Assembly (NCBI RefSeq): GCF_024519285.1
Contig: NZ_JAMZCY010000001.1
Location: 1,364,001 to 1,428,000 of the forward strand
Reading direction: 5' to 3'
Source of the DNA: Cohnella sp. WQ 127256
Lineage (GTDB): Bacteria > Bacillota > Bacilli > Paenibacillales > Paenibacillaceae
DNA length: 64,000 nt
Below are positions 8,196-16,751 of the stretch, one piece after another. Position numbers and translations under genes: made by a program. The stretch's first letter is position 1. The number at the start of each line of letters is the position of its first letter. The notes below the pieces were generated by a model that saw only the letters and a program-made list of their open reading frames with translations, was not told the DNA's origin and ran no database searches.

Positions 8196-9670
8196 CTCTT
8201 CCGTTTATTGATCATAGATGACGAGAAACGTGACCTACGGAATGGATCAACGACGAACGCAGCTAACCAATCCTTAAATCGCAAAGAGGACACCGGCTCG
8301 AGATATGCAAGCCCGAAGGATTCGAGACGACACAGATAGATCAAAATCAGGAACATTCCCAGATAGAATCCATAAATACCAAGGTAGGAGGAGATCAGCA
8401 AAACAAAAAGCCTAAGCAGGCTAATCGTCCCGGATAACGACTGGTTCACAAGACAAAATGTTGCCACAGTAGAGAGAGCTACGACTACGAGCAATGTCGG
8501 AGATGCAAGGCCGGCCCGGATAAGCGAGTCTCCGATAATCAATCCCCCAACGATTCCGATCGTCTGTCCGACTGCTTTGGGTAGCCGGACGCCAGCTTCC
8601 CTTAACAGTTCAAATTGAAATAGCAAAAGCAACGCTTCTAGAAATGAAGGAAGTGGAACCCCTTCGCGAGAAATGACTACAGTGGATAGCAGCGAAAAAG
8701 GGATCTGGTCTAGATTTACTGTTGCTATGGCGATCCAGAAGCCTGGCAAAAAAATACCGAGCAATAGACCAAAGATCCGAAGTATCCGTTGAAACATCAC
8801 GTAATGAAAGGGAAAATGAACATCCTCAGGGGTCTTTAACAATTCAAGAAAGTTGCTGGGCCCGATCAGTACCATAGGCGCCCCATCTACAATGATCGAG
8901 AATCTTCCTCGAAGTAGTGCTTCAACGACAAAATCAGGCCGACCGATATAATCTATCAAAGGAAGCAAGGAGAAGGATCTGTCCGACAACCATTGCTCCA
9001 TTTGTCCACTGCTAACAATGCTTTCCGTTTGGAAGGTTTCCAAACGCTTTCGCACGTCGGCAATCATATCAGGATTCGCTTTATGACTTAGATATAGCAG
9101 AGTGACTTGGGTCTTGCTTAAGCTTCCTATAACGAACTCTTCGCTGAAGAGCAATCTCGTCTGCATCCGCTTCCGTATTAGCGAGATATTCGTAAATAAG
9201 TCTTCGGTGAAAGCATCCTTAGGTCCCTTAATTGAAATCTCTGTATTAGATTCCTGTAATGATCTCTGGGGAACCTTGGAAATATCCACTGCCCAAAGGT
9301 TACAAGCACCTTCCCGATAGATAATCAAATTTCCGGTAAACAATTTGTTGATCATTTCCCCGAATGTTCGAATCATTTCGAAGAGAGGCATCTCTTCCGA
9401 ATATTCCGGAACGACATTCGAATTGATCGGCAGACGATTTATGTATTGACATACCCTAGATATGTATGCGTTTAGCTCCGTCTTCTCAATCATACCCGAG
9501 CAATAGAACGCAATTAATCCATCTGCAATCTCCAATTGAGGAAGAGGCGGAAACTGTACATCCGAATAAAGCGATAATGCTTCTTTCAACTGACCCGTCA
9601 ACAAGGTTCCGTTATGTAACCAAATGTCCTGCTCAGCGAATATTATAGATTCCTCATGCGACTGATTCAT
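8192..9670 (-). CDS. gerAA: GerAA-family spore germination protein
   Basis: The large subunit of a GerA-type germinant receptor, 492 aa from the ATG at 9670. This start follows an AAGGGGGA ribosome binding site and overlaps the gerAB end by 17 bases; a longer reading to 9697 lacks such a site. A soluble N-terminal half (to about 275) precedes several membrane helices, with the conserved segment LRGRFSIIVDGAPMVLIGPS and the strongly conserved block VISREGVPLPSFLEALLL. Second gene of a gerAB-gerAA-gerAC operon. Confidence 0.93.
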   Translation of the reverse strand: MNQSHEESIIFAEQDIWLHNGTLLTGQLKEALSLYSDVQFPPLPQLEIADGLIAFYCSGMIEKTELNAYISRVCQYINRLPINSNVVPEYSEEMPLFEMIRTFGEMINKLFTGNLIIYREGACNLWAVDISKVPQRSLQESNTEISIKGPKDAFTEDLFTNISLIRKRMQTRLLFSEEFVIGSLSKTQVTLLYLSHKANPDMIADVRKRLETFQTESIVSSGQMEQWLSDRSFSLLPLIDYIGRPDFVVEALLRGRFSIIVDGAPMVLIGPSNFLELLKTPEDVHFPFHYVMFQRILRIFGLLLGIFLPGFWIAIATVNLDQIPFSLLSTVVISREGVPLPSFLEALLLLFQFELLREAGVRLPKAVGQTIGIVGGLIIGDSLIRAGLASPTLLVVVALSTVATFCLVNQSLSGTISLLRLFVLLISSYLGIYGFYLGMFLILIYLCRLESFGLAYLEPVSSLRFKDWLAAFVVDPFRRSRFSSSMINKRKR

Positions 9671-10748
9671 TGCTGTCCCCCTTCCGTTGCGGAACAAAGG
9701 TTATCATAAATAAAACAGCGGTGAATATAACCCCAAACCAGAGCGAATAAGTGTAGAAGTAATTGTGTATTATTCCTTGCATCTTGATATCGCTAAACTC
9801 TAAAAGCGAAGGAATAGATAAGATGGCTGCACCTATGATCATAACCGTTTGTCGATGTAATGGAGACCTACCTCCTATAAGCTCGCATAAGAGATGGATC
9901 ATTAAGCCAGTTCTCAAAATACTGCCTGCCATTAATTGAAACGCGGCTAAAAAATCAACGTGAGAAATATTACTTCCGATCATGACCAGCCTCCACTGTT
10001 CGAAGGCAGGAAATCGCAAGTTTGCAGCTTGGTAAGGTCCAAACACAGCTGTGGCTCCTAGGGTTGGTCCCAGGATTAATCCCACTAATAAGGTCAGTAA
10101 TAGGAAAAGGGTTGTATAATTCATAGGTTTGCTCATTTTATGCTGAATCAGAAGCAATACAAACAAATCGATGCTTCCACCAAAAACGATAACGCCACCA
10201 AACAGCTCCGAACCAAATCCTTCCTTCAAGAAAGGGCGAAGCATGCCATAGTCTTTGCTGCTAGCGGTCATTACAGAAACTCCGATTCCTAGTAACCACA
10301 CAGTGGGTAGTAGCATCGTGGACATATAGACAAGCGTCTTGAGTCCCGAACTTGCGGCGCTGTAAGACAAAAAAATAAAACATAAGATAACAATGAAATT
10401 AGGTGTATCCGGAAGCAAGTAGATGTTGACATTCATTGTCGTATCAAAAACGATCATGATCCCAGCTGCCAATAAGTAAAGCACGAAAAAGCCGCTAATG
10501 ATCCAAGTTCCAAGCTTACCTGCTCGCCCCATAAGCCAATCAGTAAAAGATAATTTACGCATCGATTTCAAGATTAGATACAGGAACAAGCTCCAGACAA
10601 TCAACGCCAGATAAGCGATTAAAATGCTGAACCATGCATCACGTTTTGCTGCTTGGAGAAGATGAGGAATAATCAGTACGTGATTAGAGATACCAAGCGA
10701 TAACAGCAGCAAAAATAGGATTTGCAGCTTAGAGAAGGAAACCCCCAC
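9654..10748 (-). CDS. gerAB: GerAB-family germination permease
   Basis: A 364-aa integral membrane protein of the APC-like spore germination permease family, with about ten hydrophobic helices. It should be the germinant-sensing membrane subunit. The start is a GTG at 10748 behind a strong GGGGGGA ribosome binding site; no ATG fits. It is the first gene of the operon, an order (B-A-C) unlike gerA, gerB (A-B-C) and gerK (A-C-B) of Bacillus subtilis. A candidate sigma-G promoter lies upstream, which fits forespore expression. Confidence 0.92.
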   Translation of the reverse strand: MGVSFSKLQILFLLLLSLGISNHVLIIPHLLQAAKRDAWFSILIAYLALIVWSLFLYLILKSMRKLSFTDWLMGRAGKLGTWIISGFFVLYLLAAGIMIVFDTTMNVNIYLLPDTPNFIVILCFIFLSYSAASSGLKTLVYMSTMLLPTVWLLGIGVSVMTASSKDYGMLRPFLKEGFGSELFGGVIVFGGSIDLFVLLLIQHKMSKPMNYTTLFLLLTLLVGLILGPTLGATAVFGPYQAANLRFPAFEQWRLVMIGSNISHVDFLAAFQLMAGSILRTGLMIHLLCELIGGRSPLHRQTVMIIGAAILSIPSLLEFSDIKMQGIIHNYFYTYSLWFGVIFTAVLFMITFVPQRKGDSNESVA

Positions 10749-10785
10749 TGATGTCCCCCCTGATTAACATTTATGTAACATTTGG

Positions 10786-10814
10786 TATAATTCCCTCCTA
10801 CTGCTCGAATATGC
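10786..10814 (-). promoter_or_regulatory. Candidate sigma-G (forespore) promoter of the ger operon
   Basis: On the minus strand GCATA (10810-10814) is followed after 17 bases by AATTATA (10786-10792). This fits the sigma-G consensus G-H-A-T-R and, with one mismatch, C-A-T-W-H-T-A. The site is about 40 bases before the gerAB GTG. ger operons are known sigma-G targets. Confidence 0.5.
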
Positions 10815-10923
10815 ATCGCTATAAATCGGGTCATTTATCATTTCAAAACATGGAAGTAAGTTACAGCATCTTTTTTGGTCGTTTGCGGTTATAATCAAAC
10901 TTTTGAAAGGTGGTAACTTTGTT

Positions 10924-12330
10924 TTGGTCTTTAGTTCAGTTTTATTTTTGTTTTTCTTTTTACCGCTTGTTCTTACCCTATACTTCTCTGTTCCGTTTAA
11001 GTTTAAAAATACAATTCTATTGATTTTCAGTTTAGTCTTCTATGCCTGGGGTGAACCAAGGTATGTTCTTCTCATGATATTATCCATTATCATTAACTAT
11101 GGCTTTGGGATTTGGATAGACAAATCAGACAATCAGGGTAAGAAGAAAGTCTCTATATTAACGTCTGCAATCGTTGTCAATATAGGACTACTGGGCTTTT
11201 TTAAGTATGCTAACTTCTTTGTTGATGTCATGAATTCTACACTGCAAACGAATATTCTACTAAAGTCTGTGCCATTACCGATAGGCATTTCTTTTTACAC
11301 ATTCCATGCACTCAGTTATTTAATTGATGTCTATCGAAAAAGAGAAAAAGCGCAACGAAATCTATTTAAATTGTCGCTGTACATTACTTTTTTCCCGCAA
11401 CTCGTAGCAGGTCCCATTATCCGGTACAACGCTGTCGCGGATCAACTCAGCAAACGTCTGTTTTCTTCCATACAATTCGCCGAGGGAATTAAACGTTTTA
11501 TACTAGGCTTGTCTAAAAAAATACTGTTGGCCAACCCTCTTGGGTCCTTGGCAGATACCGTGTTCGCCACTTCTATAATGGACCTATCAACCGGTAGCGC
11601 TTGGATTGGGATTATCGCGTATACCCTCCAAATCTATTTTGATTTCTCAGGTTACAGCGATATGGCTATCGGTTTAGGTAAAATGTTTGGATTCGAGTTT
11701 GCAGAGAATTTTAATTATCCCTATATCTCTAAGAGCATTTCTGAGTTCTGGAGACGCTGGCATATCTCTCTTGGCAGTTGGTTCAGAGATTATGTGTACA
11801 TTCCGCTCGGCGGAAACAGAGTTACTCCATGGAAGATCTATCGTAACTTATTTATTGTGTGGGCTCTAACGGGGTTTTGGCACGGAGCCAGTTGGACTTT
11901 CATTGCTTGGGGCACTTATTACGGGATCCTAATTGCTTTAGAAAAAGCAGGTCTTGAAAAGATGCTTTCCAAGATTTATCCGTTAAATCATGTCGTTGTT
12001 TTGCTGCTTGTCATGATTGGATGGGTATTTTTCCGTGCCGACAACTTTGAATACGCAACGGATTTCATCGCTTCCCTATTCTACTCCCGTGGCAACGAAA
12101 TATTCGATTCCGAGGCTCTGTCGTTGTTATCTATCAATTGGTTCTATTTTGCCATTGCTATTCTTGTTGCCATGCCGGTATATCCGAAACTTCAAAAGAT
12201 ACAATTCCGTAAGTCGCTAACTTATGTGCAAACCGCTGTTGCGTTGTTGTTCCACTTGTTCCTGTTTGCGGAAGTGATCTTATATTTGATTAATTCAACC
12301 TACAACCCTTTCTTGTATTTTAGATTCTGA
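10924..12330 (+). CDS. MBOAT-family O-acyltransferase (AlgI/DltB-like)
   Basis: A polytopic membrane acyltransferase of about 468 aa that should pass acetyl groups across the membrane to an extracellular polysaccharide. The start is best placed at TTG 10924, giving the family-typical MVFSSVLFLFFFLP; upstream TTG 10903 would place the AAAGGTGG ribosome binding site inside the gene. Marks are the SEFWRRWHISLGSWFRDY segment and the catalytic His320 in TGFWHGASW. A -10-like TATAAT lies at 10890-10895. It is followed 20 bases later by a DHHW protein, the usual partner of AlgI-type enzymes. The polymer is not known. Confidence 0.9.
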   Translation: MVFSSVLFLFFFLPLVLTLYFSVPFKFKNTILLIFSLVFYAWGEPRYVLLMILSIIINYGFGIWIDKSDNQGKKKVSILTSAIVVNIGLLGFFKYANFFVDVMNSTLQTNILLKSVPLPIGISFYTFHALSYLIDVYRKREKAQRNLFKLSLYITFFPQLVAGPIIRYNAVADQLSKRLFSSIQFAEGIKRFILGLSKKILLANPLGSLADTVFATSIMDLSTGSAWIGIIAYTLQIYFDFSGYSDMAIGLGKMFGFEFAENFNYPYISKSISEFWRRWHISLGSWFRDYVYIPLGGNRVTPWKIYRNLFIVWALTGFWHGASWTFIAWGTYYGILIALEKAGLEKMLSKIYPLNHVVVLLLVMIGWVFFRADNFEYATDFIASLFYSRGNEIFDSEALSLLSINWFYFAIAILVAMPVYPKLQKIQFRKSLTYVQTAVALLFHLFLFAEVILYLINSTYNPFLYFRF

Positions 12331-12350
12331 TTATCATAAGGAGTAATAAA

Positions 12351-13631
12351 GTGAGCAAACGTATTTCATTTATTTATATGGTCTCCTTTTTAGCTATTAT
12401 TTTCGGTTTCGCGATTGCCAGCATCCTTACACCCGACAAAGACATCTCCACCATCGAAAACAGAACGTTAAGCAAGTTGCCAATAATCAGCTTAGAAGCC
12501 ATTACCACTCGGACCTTTTTTGAAGATATGAATCAGTATGTCAATGACCAAATCATTTTTCGTAACGAAATGGTTAGCATCTACCAACATCAACAAAACT
12601 CTAACCTATTCAATTCCATGCTGTTCGAAAACATGGTTAACGCTAATGAACCACAGAAACCCGAAGACGGAACAAAAATAAAAGATTCGCGTAGGGTGTC
12701 TGACCTTGTAGTAACTAATCACAAGTGGATTTTACCAGTTACCGACAAAGTCGTTCATACGGAAAAAATCGACGAATCGACCGCAAAATTAAATGACGCG
12801 GTTTCATTCGCCGAGGAGCAAAATACGGAAACGTATTTCGTCTTCAACCCCTCAAGAACCAAATCTTTAATGCATTTATATCCGAAATATTTACAAACCG
12901 AAGCTTATGCCACATCGAAAGATTATTTCTTGTCTAAGCTGGATAAAGATATTAACGTCGTTAATATTGGTAACAAGTTTGATACCTTTACGAAAGCACA
13001 ATTGGAAGAGCTTTACCTGGAAACCGACCATCATTGGAATATTAAAGGCGCTTTTACGGCATATCAAGAAATGATTACCCAAATCTCTAGCCTGTCGGTC
13101 AAATTCGAAGACAAGCCAATGTCATTTAGTGAACTAAATGTTTCTAAACTAACAACCGGAAACTTCGAAGGCAGCTATAACACCCAAATTAATGATGTCG
13201 TAAGCCCAAAAAAAGCAGATCGAACGATGATTTACGAACCCAAAATCCCCTTCGCTTTTAACAACTTTGAAGTTGTTAGTAAGGATGGCGAGCAAACGAG
13301 CACAAACTTTAACGAATTTTATGGCTTCAAGCAAGGTCGTAGCGTTTATTCGTATGGCACCATCTATGGTGGCGATAGACGTAAAATCACTTATGAAAAT
13401 TCAAAAGCGAATAACCAATTAAATGTCCTGTTGCTTAAAGATTCATTTATGAATCCAATTACACCGTATTTAGCACAACATTTTAACAAGCTCACTGTTT
13501 TTGATAATCGTTACTATTCGGAGTTCAGCTTAAGGGAGATTCTAAAGAGCGAGCATTATGATATGCTCATCATCGCATTCCACGATGATAATCTTTTCAG
13601 TGGCACTTATCAATTCGAGAAAATGAATTGA
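12351..13631 (+). CDS. DHHW-family protein, AlgJ/AlgX-like partner of the MBOAT enzyme
   Basis: A 426-aa protein with an N-terminal membrane anchor (about 7-25) and an extracytoplasmic SGNH-like fold. The name-giving motif D226-H-H-W229 is seen in ETDHHWNIKG, and a late LLKDSFMNP has the nucleophile Ser typical of this fold. The GTG start at 12351 follows AAGGAGT. With the upstream AlgI-like gene it should finish O-acetylation of a cell-surface or exported polysaccharide. It converges with the small gene at 13651; only 19 bases separate them and no clear terminator was seen. Confidence 0.88.
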   Translation: MSKRISFIYMVSFLAIIFGFAIASILTPDKDISTIENRTLSKLPIISLEAITTRTFFEDMNQYVNDQIIFRNEMVSIYQHQQNSNLFNSMLFENMVNANEPQKPEDGTKIKDSRRVSDLVVTNHKWILPVTDKVVHTEKIDESTAKLNDAVSFAEEQNTETYFVFNPSRTKSLMHLYPKYLQTEAYATSKDYFLSKLDKDINVVNIGNKFDTFTKAQLEELYLETDHHWNIKGAFTAYQEMITQISSLSVKFEDKPMSFSELNVSKLTTGNFEGSYNTQINDVVSPKKADRTMIYEPKIPFAFNNFEVVSKDGEQTSTNFNEFYGFKQGRSVYSYGTIYGGDRRKITYENSKANNQLNVLLLKDSFMNPITPYLAQHFNKLTVFDNRYYSEFSLREILKSEHYDMLIIAFHDDNLFSGTYQFEKMN

Positions 13632-13650
13632 TTACTTGAATAAGACACCG

Positions 13651-14106
13651 CTACTGTAGACGAACACGATCTCCGTCCTGTAAGGATTCGCCGCTCTCTA
13701 TAATAATGACATCGTCTTCAGATAAGTGACCCACTTTAATCAGCGTTTCGGTAGCAGTCGTCATTACAGCTTGTATGGCAACTTTACGAGCGATATACAC
13801 AATGCCTGACGCTCCACTCTGTTCTTCGATTTTATACACGTAACTACCATTTCTATCCTCATGGATTGCTTCATTCGATAAGATCACACCATCATTACTT
13901 GAGCGCTTCTCCAGCTCGCTACCTTCAAGCGATAGAGGAAGACTTCCGTTTTGGAGCTTCTCTGTTCTTACTTTGGGCAAAGCGAACGAAGTCAAAGTAT
14001 TTCCGAATAAAATGATTAGCACTATTCCCAGTGTAAAAATTATGAATAAGATTCTGATGAATGTTTTTCGCCCACGATCAGAATCTTGTCTTCCCCACTC
14101 AATCAC
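13651..14106 (-). CDS. Small membrane-anchored protein with a membrane-fusion-protein-like C-terminal domain
   Basis: A 151-aa protein starting at GTG 14106 behind GGGAGGTAAGG. A basic N-terminus and one membrane helix (about 17-42) precede an extracytoplasmic domain. The last 70 residues (VYKIEEQS..., then the turn VGHLSEDDVIIIESGESLQDGDRVRL) look like the C-terminal domain of HlyD/AcrA-type membrane fusion proteins, which end in a similar GL-x-x-GD-x-V turn. The hairpin, lipoyl-like and barrel parts and any ABC partner are missing. Its promoter resembles that of the VanZ-VanR-VanS-like operon next door, so it may be a target of that system. Resemblance by eye only. Confidence 0.65.
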   Translation of the reverse strand: MIEWGRQDSDRGRKTFIRILFIIFTLGIVLIILFGNTLTSFALPKVRTEKLQNGSLPLSLEGSELEKRSSNDGVILSNEAIHEDRNGSYVYKIEEQSGASGIVYIARKVAIQAVMTTATETLIKVGHLSEDDVIIIESGESLQDGDRVRLQ

Positions 14107-14179
14107 TCATCCTTACCTCCCTATAAGCATGACAAAACAACCACTTAAGTATTTTTGCTCTCTCCTGTATATCTAACTA

Positions 14180-14238
14180 TAGAATACGGGAGACAGTTAA
14201 AATAAAAAGTAGGGTAAAGTTAAAGATTTTCTTAAAAT
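14180..14238 (-). promoter_or_regulatory. Promoter block of the small membrane protein, similar to the VanZ operon promoter
   Basis: On the minus strand, the box ATTTTAAGAAAA and a following TTAA lie upstream of a -10-like TATTCTA, with no good -35. The same two ends, at nearly the same distance, occur at 16631-16687. A weak -35 with an upstream TTAA repeat fits activation by an OmpR-type regulator. Confidence 0.5.
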
Positions 14239-14255
14239 CGATCCGAATATCCTAT

Positions 14256-15362
14256 CTAGTCATGCTTGTCTGTAGATTGCCGAGGTAGCCGGACTTCAAA
14301 TCGTGTAGAAATCAAGCTGCTTTCCACAGTAATCGTTCCCTGATGTTGTTCCACAATATTTTTAGCGATAAATAAGCCTAGCCCCGTGCTCCCTTCATGA
14401 TACGAGCGGGCTTTATCTCCTGTATAGAACATATCAAAAATATGAGGCAAATCACCCGCAGGAATACATTCGCCGTAATTAATGATTTGGACAACAATAT
14501 CCTCTTTGTCAGGATGACAATGAATATCTATAAACTTGCCTTCTCTACTGTAGTGAGCCGCATTGCTTAGCAAATTCTCAAATACACGCGCTATCAGCTC
14601 GCCATCCCCTGATATCATCAACAATGGAGTTACATATAAACGGGAGGTTAAGTCATTCTTCTCTAAGAGAGGATAGAGTTCTTCATTTAATTGGAGCAGT
14701 AGCTCACTTAAATCGACAGGCCTACTCTCGATTGTAAGCTTGCCGTAGTTCATTCGGGTCACCTCGAATAATTCATCAATCAGTCCTTTCAGACGTTGTG
14801 ACTTGGTATATGCGATCGTTGTATAATGCTTGATTTGCTCGGGAGTAAGGCCGTCGTCCTTTAGTATAAAATCCAAATAACCGATAACGGAAGTTAACGG
14901 AGTACGAAGGTCGTGAGCTAGATTCAAGACCAATTGTTCCTTGCTATTCTCGGCAAAATCTCCTCTTTCCAGAGCTTGCCGCAATTTTACACTTGCCAAA
15001 TTAATATCTCTAGCAATGTCACCGAACTCATCATTAGACGGAATCGTGATTTGACTGTGAAAGTTACCCGATGCAAGCTGATTAATCCCACCGGAGATGA
15101 CATGGAAATAGCCCGCATAGCGTTTGGTGAGAAGAAAGAAAAACCAAATCGAGAGCGGAATAAAAAAAATAAGAAAGAAGTTCACATCCCCGACGTCCCG
15201 AATGAAATATCGAACTTGGGTCATCGGGTCTTCGAACCTGGTTGTGTAGTAATAGAGCTGAGATAATTTATAAATCACATACGTAATCGTTCCGGCAAAA
15301 AGCATACTTAAGCCAAATAATAATATCATTTTAGATCGAAAGCTTCGGATCATTTTAGCCAT
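14256..15362 (-). CDS. Sensor histidine kinase, VanS-like
   Basis: A 368-aa kinase with two membrane helices (about 11-32 and 61-79), a short extracytoplasmic loop between them, HAMP (about 80-132), a dimerisation helix with His150 in NLAHDLRTPLTSVIGY, and a HATPase domain with NLLSNAAHYS and the G2 box STGLGLFIA. Length and short loop fit VanS-type kinases. It overlaps the regulator gene by 8 bases. No vanHAX genes are present, so this should not be read as glycopeptide resistance. Cell-envelope sensing is the likely theme. Confidence 0.9.
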   Translation of the reverse strand: MAKMIRSFRSKMILLFGLSMLFAGTITYVIYKLSQLYYYTTRFEDPMTQVRYFIRDVGDVNFFLIFFIPLSIWFFFLLTKRYAGYFHVISGGINQLASGNFHSQITIPSNDEFGDIARDINLASVKLRQALERGDFAENSKEQLVLNLAHDLRTPLTSVIGYLDFILKDDGLTPEQIKHYTTIAYTKSQRLKGLIDELFEVTRMNYGKLTIESRPVDLSELLLQLNEELYPLLEKNDLTSRLYVTPLLMISGDGELIARVFENLLSNAAHYSREGKFIDIHCHPDKEDIVVQIINYGECIPAGDLPHIFDMFYTGDKARSYHEGSTGLGLFIAKNIVEQHQGTITVESSLISTRFEVRLPRQSTDKHD

Positions 15363-16047
15363 TAAATGAATAACCCACTCCCCATACGGTTTTGATCAGT
15401 TTATTTTTGTTCAAGTCATCCCCAAGCTTTTTGCGCAGCGTTCGTATATGCACCATGACTGTATTATTGCCTTCGTAATACTCTTCGCCCCATACCTGCT
15501 GAAAAATATTTTCAGAGCTATAGACCTTCTTGGGTGAGCTGACTAATAAGTGTAAAATGTCAAATTCCTTGGGCGTCAGTTCGATCCGATTCCCATTAAA
15601 AACAACCTTCCTTTCTTCCGGAGTGATCACTAGTCCCCCCGCTTCCACCACCATCTTGCCAATAATGGGTTGACTGAACTGCATTGAACGTCTTAACTGA
15701 GCATTCACACGAGCGACCAACTCCATAGGATTGAATGGTTTGGTCATATAATCATCAGCACCACTTATGAGCCCTGTAATTTTATCGAGATCAGACCCCT
15801 TGGCACTTAGAAAAATGATTGGCGTGTGGTACTTGTCCCGGATCTGCCTTGTGACTTCGTAACCGTCTAATTTCGGCATCATAATATCTAGAATTGCCAA
15901 ATCTATGGCGTTTTTCTCTACTGCCTCGACAGCTGCCTGACCATCCGCTGTTTTGATACAGCGATAGCCTTCTTTTAATAAATACAGCTCAATTAAATCG
16001 GCAATTTCGATATCATCATCCGCAATTAATATCCTAATCGACTTCAT
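15355..16047 (-). CDS. OmpR-family response regulator, VanR-like
   Basis: A 230-aa regulator with receiver (phospho-acceptor Asp54 in AILDIMMPK, Lys in TKPFNP) and a winged-helix DNA-binding domain ending in TVWGVGYSF. The ATG at 16047 is chosen because AAGGAGTG lies just upstream; the ATG at 16065 would put that site inside the gene. Middle gene of vanZ-like, regulator, kinase. It probably binds the TTAA-type boxes found upstream of its own operon and of the 13651 gene. Confidence 0.92.
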   Translation of the reverse strand: MKSIRILIADDDIEIADLIELYLLKEGYRCIKTADGQAAVEAVEKNAIDLAILDIMMPKLDGYEVTRQIRDKYHTPIIFLSAKGSDLDKITGLISGADDYMTKPFNPMELVARVNAQLRRSMQFSQPIIGKMVVEAGGLVITPEERKVVFNGNRIELTPKEFDILHLLVSSPKKVYSSENIFQQVWGEEYYEGNNTVMVHIRTLRKKLGDDLNKNKLIKTVWGVGYSFNG

Positions 16048-16084
16048 TGTGTACACTCCTTGCATAGCTTTTGCATGACTATTA

Positions 16085-16597
16085 TTATATCAGATCAGTT
16101 CTTGTCTGAATGGGATAAGGTTCTGTTCTCATGAATTTGTTGTACATGCTGAAAGCTAAGAAACCAATCACGCCTCCACTAGTATTCAGAATGAGATCAT
16201 CGACGTCAAAGCTTCCTATGGAGAAGATTGCTTGTGCGCATTCCAGACACAGACTTGCACCGAATGATCGTATGAGTACCTCCATTAAGGATATCTTGTT
16301 ATTCGCTCTCATCAAACCTTGTAAAATCCCAAAAGGAATAAAGATGGCGACATTCCCAACTAAGTTAATCATGCCGTGACTGGATAGGGCTTGCAAGGAT
16401 GTGGATATCTCCTCGAATGGAACCAGATTGCCCTGCTTCATGCGCCAAATGATACGCTCAGGATTAATCCAGACTAGCTTGAGCTGCTGCAATAGATACG
16501 TCATATTGATCACATGGAATTTGAATAAAATGATTCTAATTAATACATATAGATAAACGATAAACATTAAGCGTAGCATGATTATTCTCTGTTTCAT
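16085..16597 (-). CDS. VanZ-family membrane protein
   Basis: A 170-aa membrane protein with about four hydrophobic segments and the VanZ-domain pattern (an early arginine-rich helix, NLVGNVAIFIPFGIL, and an acidic FDVDDLILNTSGGVIGF near the end). First gene of the operon, 37 bases before the response regulator start. VanZ itself gives low-level teicoplanin resistance, but most VanZ-domain proteins have no known role. With a VanRS-like pair it suggests an envelope stress unit. Confidence 0.85.
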   Translation of the reverse strand: MKQRIIMLRLMFIVYLYVLIRIILFKFHVINMTYLLQQLKLVWINPERIIWRMKQGNLVPFEEISTSLQALSSHGMINLVGNVAIFIPFGILQGLMRANNKISLMEVLIRSFGASLCLECAQAIFSIGSFDVDDLILNTSGGVIGFLAFSMYNKFMRTEPYPIQTRTDLI

Positions 16598-16630
16598 TTT
16601 ATATCCCTCTATCCTTTGTTATTACTTATC

Positions 16631-16687
16631 TAGAATAAGGGGAATACTTTAATATTAAATGCAGAAATAATTAAGTTTTCTTAAAAT
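16631..16687 (-). promoter_or_regulatory. Promoter block of the VanZ-VanR-VanS-like operon
   Basis: On the minus strand, ATTTTAAGAAAAC with a second TTAA ten bases on, then the -10-like TATTCTA, with no good -35. It shares the 12-base ATTTTAAGAAAA and the TATTCTA ends with 14180-14238, which suggests one regulator for both. Confidence 0.5.
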
Positions 16688-16711
16688 AACGCTCCACATT
16701 GGCAAAAAAAA

Positions 16712-16735
16712 GGCTGCCCATTATGGGACAGCCCC
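16712..16735 (-). terminator. Intrinsic terminator of the dioxygenase gene
   Basis: On the minus strand GGCTGTCCC-loop-GGGCAGCC followed by a run of T, right after the dioxygenase stop at 16752. Confidence 0.8.
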
Positions 16736-16751
16736 TTTCAACAACCGTCAT

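Noticed and set aside
13651..16597. Glycopeptide resistance cluster
   Set aside because: VanZ-, VanR- and VanS-like genes are present but there is no vanH, ligase or vanX gene; domain similarity alone does not support resistance.
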